Source of the DNA: JAZLIL01 sp045617405
Lineage (GTDB): Bacteria; Bacillota; Clostridia; Lachnospirales; Lachnospiraceae
Length of the DNA: 20,924 bases
Reading direction: 5' to 3'
NCBI GenBank assembly: GCA_045617405.1
Contig: JAZLIL010000194.1
Location: 1-20,924, forward strand
Positions 19,201 through 20,924 of the stretch are shown one piece after another. The notes under the pieces are model-generated. The model worked only from the letters and a program-made list of their open reading frames with translations. It did no database searches and was not told where the DNA came from. The translations under genes and the position numbers were made by a program. Numbering within the stretch: position 1 is the first letter of the stretch; each line of letters starts with the position of its first letter.

Positions 19201-20924
19201 AAATAGTATTGGAAGAGGCTGCGGCACCGGGACTCGGAACGCCCGCAAGCGACGCTTTCGGTTTCGGAGGCTGGTACACTACGGCAGAGCTTAAGACAGC
19301 AGCTTCTTCATCGGCAGACACCGGCTACGCAAAGTGGAATTCCGTAATCACGGTGGAATTCATTGACGGTGAAAACAAGACAACGGCTGAGTACGCAGCG
19401 AACATGGAAATTCCGACAGTTGCACCGTCGGAGGACTTCGAGTTCAGAGGCTGGAAGGTCGGTGACACGACGTATCCTGACAATGAATCACTTCTTGCAG
19501 GTCTTGTTGCAATGGACAAGAAGGGATTAAGCAGGATTGAAGCAACAGCTGTTTATGTGCCGATGTACGAGGTTGAGGTGTTCATAAACGGCAAGAAGGA
19601 CGCGGCGCAGTCAAAGAAGGCTGCGCAGGATGACAATTACACCGTTAAGGCACCGTCCAGGCCGGGGTTCTCGTTTGTTCAGTGGAACGATGACGACGGG
19701 AAGAAAATGAGCAATCTTGACGAGTACACCTTTAAGGTAACAAAGCCAATCGTACTCTACGCGGTTTACGATGACCTTTCCCTCGGTGAGGCAAAGAGGG
19801 TTGCTAAGAAAGCTATAAACGAGGCTGCAGGCACGAAGCCTTCGGCAGCGGTGCAGGAACTCGTCGAAAGCGGACGTAAGGCTGTTGAGGCAGCGGCAAC
19901 CGTGGGCGAAGTCAATTTGGCAAAGGACAGTGCGCTGACTGCAATCAGGAAACAGCTTGATAAAGAGGCAGGCGGTGGAAGCGGTACAGGCGGCGGAAGC
20001 GGCACAGGAGGCGGAAGCGGTACAGGAGGCGGAAGCGGCACAGGCGGCGGAAGCGGCACAGGAGGCGGAAGCGGCACAGGCGGTGGAAGCGGCACAGGCG
20101 GCGGAAGCGGGACAGGAGGCGGGAGCGGCACAGGCAGCGGGAGCGGGACAGACAGTGGGAACAGCAATATTGAAGTCAAAACCGCAAAGACAAAAGAAGC
20201 CGACAAAAAGCCCGTCGAAGAAGCTGTCAAAGAGGCCAACGAGCTTGCAGAAAAAACCGGTAATCCCGAAGAGGTTACAAGCCTGGAAATCGGAAAGACT
20301 TACAAGGTAACGGTAAGCGAAGAGGCAGCAGGGCAGGAAAACAGTGTGGAGCTCAAGGTTCCGAAGAAGCTTGTTAACAAGGACAAGGCTGTAAAGAGAC
20401 TCTACTACGTCATCAGCACCGGAAAGGACGGCAGCGAAACTGTCAGCAGGGCTGAGTATGACGGCAAGACAGGAAAGGTTTCCTTCGATACGGAAGAGTC
20501 AGGACGTTACAGACTTGTATATACGGATGTTCCCTACTACGTAGAGCAGGGCGAAATTATCCGCGAAGAACCTGACGATAAGAAGAGCTCACAGTTTAAG
20601 GTAGTCAAGTCCGGAAACGTAGACGGTGTTGTCGGCGAGGCATCCTTCGTCAAGGCGGACAAGAGGCAGGAAACTGTCACAATCGGAGAGACGGCAACTA
20701 TTGACGGCATCGAATACCGTGTTGAAGCCGTAGCACCGAAGGCCTTCAAAAACAACAGGAATCTGAAGGAAGTTACTCTTGGCGAGAATATCAGAAAGAT
20801 AGCATCAAGCGCCTTTAAGGGATGTACAAATCTCGAACTTGTCCGGGTAAGTACACCCGCGCAGAAGGCGAAAGTCGAAAAGGCGCTGAAGAAGCAAGTC
20901 GGAGGCCAAGCGGTCTTAGGAAGA
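10251..20924 (+). CDS. giant modular secreted surface protein, 3'-truncated by the window edge
   Basis: ATG 10251 follows AAGGAG by seven bases and opens a frame that stays open to the last base: 3,558 codons with no stop. The N-terminus is a signal peptide (MKK, hydrophobic core, cleavage near VFA-A, about residue 28-30), so the protein is exported. Most of the length is beta-rich. A bacterial Ig-like segment lies near residues 877-931 (WTSSNTSVATI). A stretch of alternating hydrophobic strands is at about 1935-2104, and a propeller-like region with recurring VVVS-D-GEYLFY and AIVAWRS motifs is at about 2175-2511. A CARDB-like domain (2640-2725) is followed by three Listeria-Bacteroides-type repeats around W3008, W3068 and W3145. 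After these come a Lys/Ala/Glu-rich helix, a GGGSGT linker (3241-3300), a further beta domain, and a BspA-like leucine-rich segment near the right edge. I see no catalytic motif. An adhesin or polymer-binding role is inference. The anchor (sortase motif, SLH or other) would lie beyond the window. Codons end in C more often than in the left-hand genes. Confidence 0.9.
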   Translation, partial: MKKIVTRVITVMMAVVMAFSSSGVEVFAAAFGSEMQYNVGKQDFDEDMLSMIMEIVKDRKTALKIMQKLYSAGLVDETGHPVANETFLVDGKVMTMDELKEASEAHADDATGTVSIDGYDVTWSYVRTLFALREMEEVLNDARKNGYTIDRDAILDFANQLNDGLVEFSDKSGRPLLSLLSAEGPAEGFTRIYLKDEGGSCVMDTASTASDTVSALNNTYNLSSFNSMTFPVPSKKVRTDSSGKKYVDVKMLTPVSKEEASRVSMYVYFPGIVNDPYKPSGGATGANYCGNDGIGISTADKLEFCIEAERDTTVGECSFELSFKNGDLLSSAKITDTSGNTCEGNKLVVTFPDGQNKVTIGDFGYALGRYTADFTGCWDESRIFTEGSMDLMTYMTVENCRNCVVGLKVDSPNEDKKVEVLHYGSRISYPVKKVTVQSDYQGRRPSYPGEDGETDGTGNSLSPSITSGRSGKEIYFYGDRFPFIASFDNWTQLREYDEYKSLISHGNPVAKLNTGSGTFTSSPLVLNSPFFNRFYFDYALKNELDAATINASSLVIEAGDDSYDINETFRYIDLSQVNRNTFTTSELQNSGVLQGVQFSTPDKIRSFAPENATYVIKEDGEVYLRIPVKSGNLEDLIPFISWICADTAQDASGRYYLKSMLSAGTVKNDEGENVSYLNPVYLEVSNETFSYTDPITHETANATERPIAIYTKAELDGSAAGSFAGSVAEDDEANLLGSLEFVGIRQIGSSQDLTSYLASQTTDTLKTRLESGEWCRFLNIAALYDTLPGAKSYADTISNPHDYSKYWVFPCLSFPKVMLKQDDVTIDYNDIWAKYSISESNRTIAKLLPNQFEDSGKELILSYNINPSQAADNCDAANFTWTSSNTSVATIENYVEGEKTLGRIALVGGTGDVTFTLSNSGVTWTSAKVTVSDGASPFLYIPSTSKPVIAKKGYKTDVLFCSNIPGFNDAKAAGSKTSYEMRVYKAKPENIDGRTEYVKDGEAVKTVKTTGTKAAPVNVLSVPEGVLEDVSASGLCSYLAEIRITYTGDVYEINRDDEGTKYNVEDGKYVFFTTVPIKVKNAPVTAQIDMSSFKNYALDDKANEVKWTVSGTCSEDVSWKLIVSDEAGNTVAENSGTGTGSMPTAYTIPAGVISGVPSLKENTLKKIYSISFSISNNPSEEGYSVASARVYVYNRYALDILVNTAHHSAHVSADGNKVTLDNTDYVTSHMSDKGVLNISLAELQHDVTLQAAVSINFGDYVWGLISDQLKWKVTDAKEDVEAANLYYAQDGRYGNVDANLLPSFMPISSFMLAGEAEGKGTLVCTHANSGLETSVEIEVKMMKDKLYLFQFYPLAKTQLTVTDNKGTEHTVSSDDNGQLALYIPDGIKKDSTLFYSCVKNDIPYAGMYEAKYLKSGETNGVLGGTYPVNGLDLTKTEEADIFLKTPGGKPYANKEITVHGGIFYNSNVENNHAAGFASDDSSRYEMVDGYTYQPQMDLLTAEQAASSDTNTQGKADTSNGLEALKFKTDANGMVRILVNMNQLEKNKKLAPGEDLMFILQLEFENEAYLPIIVSKKILNPNGEYLEASVQTLVPAPKTKSPIITDIEEYRITNNVSTPISIGPEVNAVGCDTHSPNRSVRVSTLLWGTNGMLEPASKDTFCKSAGDFASYRVYFADILKGKEHNKTLGQGATTRIGQQRQQSRITYYPFSTIAVGETSMSFNENCFFDPEETGKMWLEYQDSVLTDLAVFKDFDADSQKILARTRFPYRIANNLKCPDINSKDSGFTADVKAYMKSMRSDMDKDKTGLKDIIPGGDSISACLSLVSGFYTGGDYSVDLTVAATADPQIYKVLLSVGGEKGVLTSEQANSGEEVEDGVRTHFGDDTLDPQDLDAALNDFFGEDNNEEKESPVHPKIMGALIGEAKYDSKSGHWKLSITGGSITIGVEYDAIDESENFLVGPIPITVSLKLTGKFMRSMTVDHVLVPRYLDENGNVTYEELSETGYANEEYDPESRYGYMTDMVLGAELEAFMGLGFDYSVVALKFGISGSIAANLYFAIGFLGALDDIKAGAGISLEGGISLDFEASILFISYKKSFASAKFEAGTQSSGYTELVSLFHSATAMDDKYAGGYAGGSAEFLDRKASGDTNPKKAPVRLMAMGESIFTTLSDPKETFGNVVVSNDGEYLFYSDDYTASYATWDGVNRGNIVTVDRLNNSASLDKKDYGHFYLDGCGANSNYFATWVVQTESSNNGTMSAADSLADLAVALNSTEVMAASYNASENKWNAVQLSDNNAPDMAPTVSSKGSKAIVAWRSLYGSDSSNPLNFNVDDNIVFRYYNGTKWTDTQIVFNGSANGKVQSLDSCMLDDGTAVLAYTVQTDTKKSSIYGLEVYYSIIKPDGEGFKVTTVNASNAPGRADDNVKISAAGDEAVLMWYTSTHYDENKAEKKQATDVNDLYLLGIKANGSIDTEIPESVLAIDDSVSVTNNYTIDVAKNQDGRIELTVAWIVPITSYDASGNPDGVMSEIFATKLSRDDGTYTMTTPAKVISTEKATAVDSMIMKADTESGKVITWLSETVYKGAPVETGDYLTVDQVILRVNYKTQAEYEAAKAAFNASYPDGKCPIRKVPGYSALAKKEFELKPELSLLKVEFDRDNVIPGLSVPVKYTVMNTGVGKIDKADFDGQTETINLAPNRETSVTVITPVVKGADHDFVIKPVSGGIQFEELTGKLRFNIPKVDILKTEVTAEGEGKRTVTATLVNNSRIDLEGSNREVEVGLYTDVTMKTPIGEPVKVSPDEFDLVDLDAETVSIEFNVSDYVAAYNSNVNYGPDGKPLSGEHEMLVGTKSEIPSDGLEVVAIVEVKEENSDPAKAKTLYANSGSTKIKPLFTTETGAVVKYLSEPEITPDDPSKKDASGNPAGSASISGSGYINNESIIARGTKYYTVSVLDVDKKPIARKVITANLTPEHKVEFDYEFEVAKIEDYSEIVLEEAAAPGLGTPASDAFGFGGWYTTAELKTAASSSADTGYAKWNSVITVEFIDGENKTTAEYAANMEIPTVAPSEDFEFRGWKVGDTTYPDNESLLAGLVAMDKKGLSRIEATAVYVPMYEVEVFINGKKDAAQSKKAAQDDNYTVKAPSRPGFSFVQWNDDDGKKMSNLDEYTFKVTKPIVLYAVYDDLSLGEAKRVAKKAINEAAGTKPSAAVQELVESGRKAVEAAATVGEVNLAKDSALTAIRKQLDKEAGGGSGTGGGSGTGGGSGTGGGSGTGGGSGTGGGSGTGGGSGTGGGSGTGGGSGTGSGSGTDSGNSNIEVKTAKTKEADKKPVEEAVKEANELAEKTGNPEEVTSLEIGKTYKVTVSEEAAGQENSVELKVPKKLVNKDKAVKRLYYVISTGKDGSETVSRAEYDGKTGKVSFDTEESGRYRLVYTDVPYYVEQGEIIREEPDDKKSSQFKVVKSGNVDGVVGEASFVKADKRQETVTIGETATIDGIEYRVEAVAPKAFKNNRNLKEVTLGENIRKIASSAFKGCTNLELVRVSTPAQKAKVEKALKKQVGGQAVLGR
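12879..13050 (+). other. bacterial Ig-like (Big_2-type) segment in the giant protein
   Basis: The segment around Trp881 reads FTWTSSNTSVATIEN, followed by GRIALVGGTGDVTFTLS and an AKVTVSDG ending. This is the pattern of Big_2 folds (W-x-SSN-x-x-VATV ... G-x-A-x-ITA). Such domains act as stalks or adhesive modules. It is a single copy, not an array. Confidence 0.6.
16770..17790 (+). other. propeller-like region of the giant protein
   Basis: About 340 residues with recurring blocks of a hydrophobic strand, a D/N-G turn and an aromatic strand: VVVSNDGEYLFYSDD, KAIVAWRSLYG, DGTAVLAYTVQ, EAVLMWYTST and IELTVAWIVP. Blocks recur roughly every 60-100 residues. The texture resembles the blades of sialidase- or exo-alpha-type propellers, but no Asp-box is clear. 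The fold call is inference. Confidence 0.4.
18168..18425 (+). other. CARDB-like domain in the giant protein
   Basis: Residues about 2640-2725 follow the CARDB pattern: PELSLLKVEFD, then VPVKYTVMNTGVGKI, a linker, INLAPNRETSVTV and a closing DHDFVIKP strand. CARDB domains are adhesion-related Ig-like modules found in large secreted proteins. Confidence 0.55.
19255..19770 (+). other. Listeria-Bacteroides-type (InlB B-like) repeats in the giant protein
   Basis: Three degenerate units carry the F-x-GW signature: FGFGGWYT (W3008), FEFRGWKVG (W3068) and FSFVQWNDDDG (W3145). Each is preceded by a V-x-F/Y strand and ends in an A/V-x-Y-x-like strand (KWNSVITVEF, ATAVYVP, LYAVYDD). These repeats are common in cell-surface proteins of Firmicutes. 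Confidence 0.7.
19971..20168 (+). repeat. GGGSGT hexapeptide linker array
   Basis: Nine perfect GGGSGT units and one GSGSGT unit occupy 19971-20150 (18 bp each, 60 residues), followed by a degraded DSGNSN unit. Synonymous changes are scattered among units (GGC/GGT/GGA/GGG, ACA constant). This suggests both tandem expansion and some age. The array is a flexible spacer between an Ala/Lys-rich helix and the C-terminal domains. Confidence 0.95.
20700..20860 (+). other. BspA-like leucine-rich segment near the right edge
   Basis: TIDGIEYRVEAVAPKAFKNN, then LKEVTLGENIRKIASSAF and KGCTNLELVRV (residues about 3484-3535), follow the BspA-type LRR_5 pattern (I-x-x-x-AF-x-x-C-x-x-L-x-x-V-x-I-P). At least one and a half units are visible before the window ends; further units may follow. 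Confidence 0.7.

Noticed and set aside
19766..20239. Minus-strand frame encoding a proline-rich PLPPPV repeat protein
   Set aside because: It is the antisense of the GGGSGT linker inside the long plus-strand gene. It has no ribosome binding site or promoter and breaks up outside the repeat.

Overview
The window looks like a chromosomal segment from a low-to-moderate-GC Gram-positive anaerobe, most plausibly a gut or rumen Lachnospiraceae-type Clostridia. That placement is inference. It rests on the lipoprotein-type sugar-binding protein, the hybrid sensor kinase with a Cache-like ectodomain, the MacB-like ABC exporter, and a giant secreted protein carrying Listeria-Bacteroides-type repeats and a BspA-like leucine-rich segment. 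No rRNA, tRNA, CRISPR array, transposase or phage gene was seen.

Layout: (1) 2-670, the 3' part of a TraX-family membrane protein entering from the left edge. (2) 758-4976, a probable sensory operon behind a consensus promoter: a sugar-binding lipoprotein followed by a hybrid histidine kinase with two receiver domains. (3) 5255-8825, minus strand: an ABC exporter pair, made of an ATPase with an N-terminal GAF-like domain and a two-ectodomain FtsX/MacB-like permease, with its own near-consensus promoter. (4) 9046-9987, a divergent aminoglycoside/choline-kinase-like phosphotransferase ending in a strong terminator. (5) 10047-10250, a second terminator, a promoter and a structured leader. (6) 10251 to the right edge, one uninterrupted reading frame of 3,558 codons with a signal peptide and no stop inside the window. 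It encodes a giant modular cell-surface protein and occupies half of the window.

The lipoprotein has no ABC permease partner nearby and sits directly upstream of the kinase, so the pair may work as a binding-protein-assisted sensor rather than a transporter. The kinase has no DNA-binding response regulator in the window. The exporter ATPase has a possible small-molecule-sensing domain fused to it, so export may be gated by a ligand.

The least expected structural feature is a pair of independent tandem duplications, both with a 41-bp period. Each spans the stop codon of a gene: the lipoprotein at 2220-2301 and the permease at 5196-5290. The giant protein carries a Gly-Ser-Thr linker of ten near-identical hexapeptides. 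Its domain content suggests an adhesin or polymer-binding surface protein, but its function cannot be read from sequence alone.
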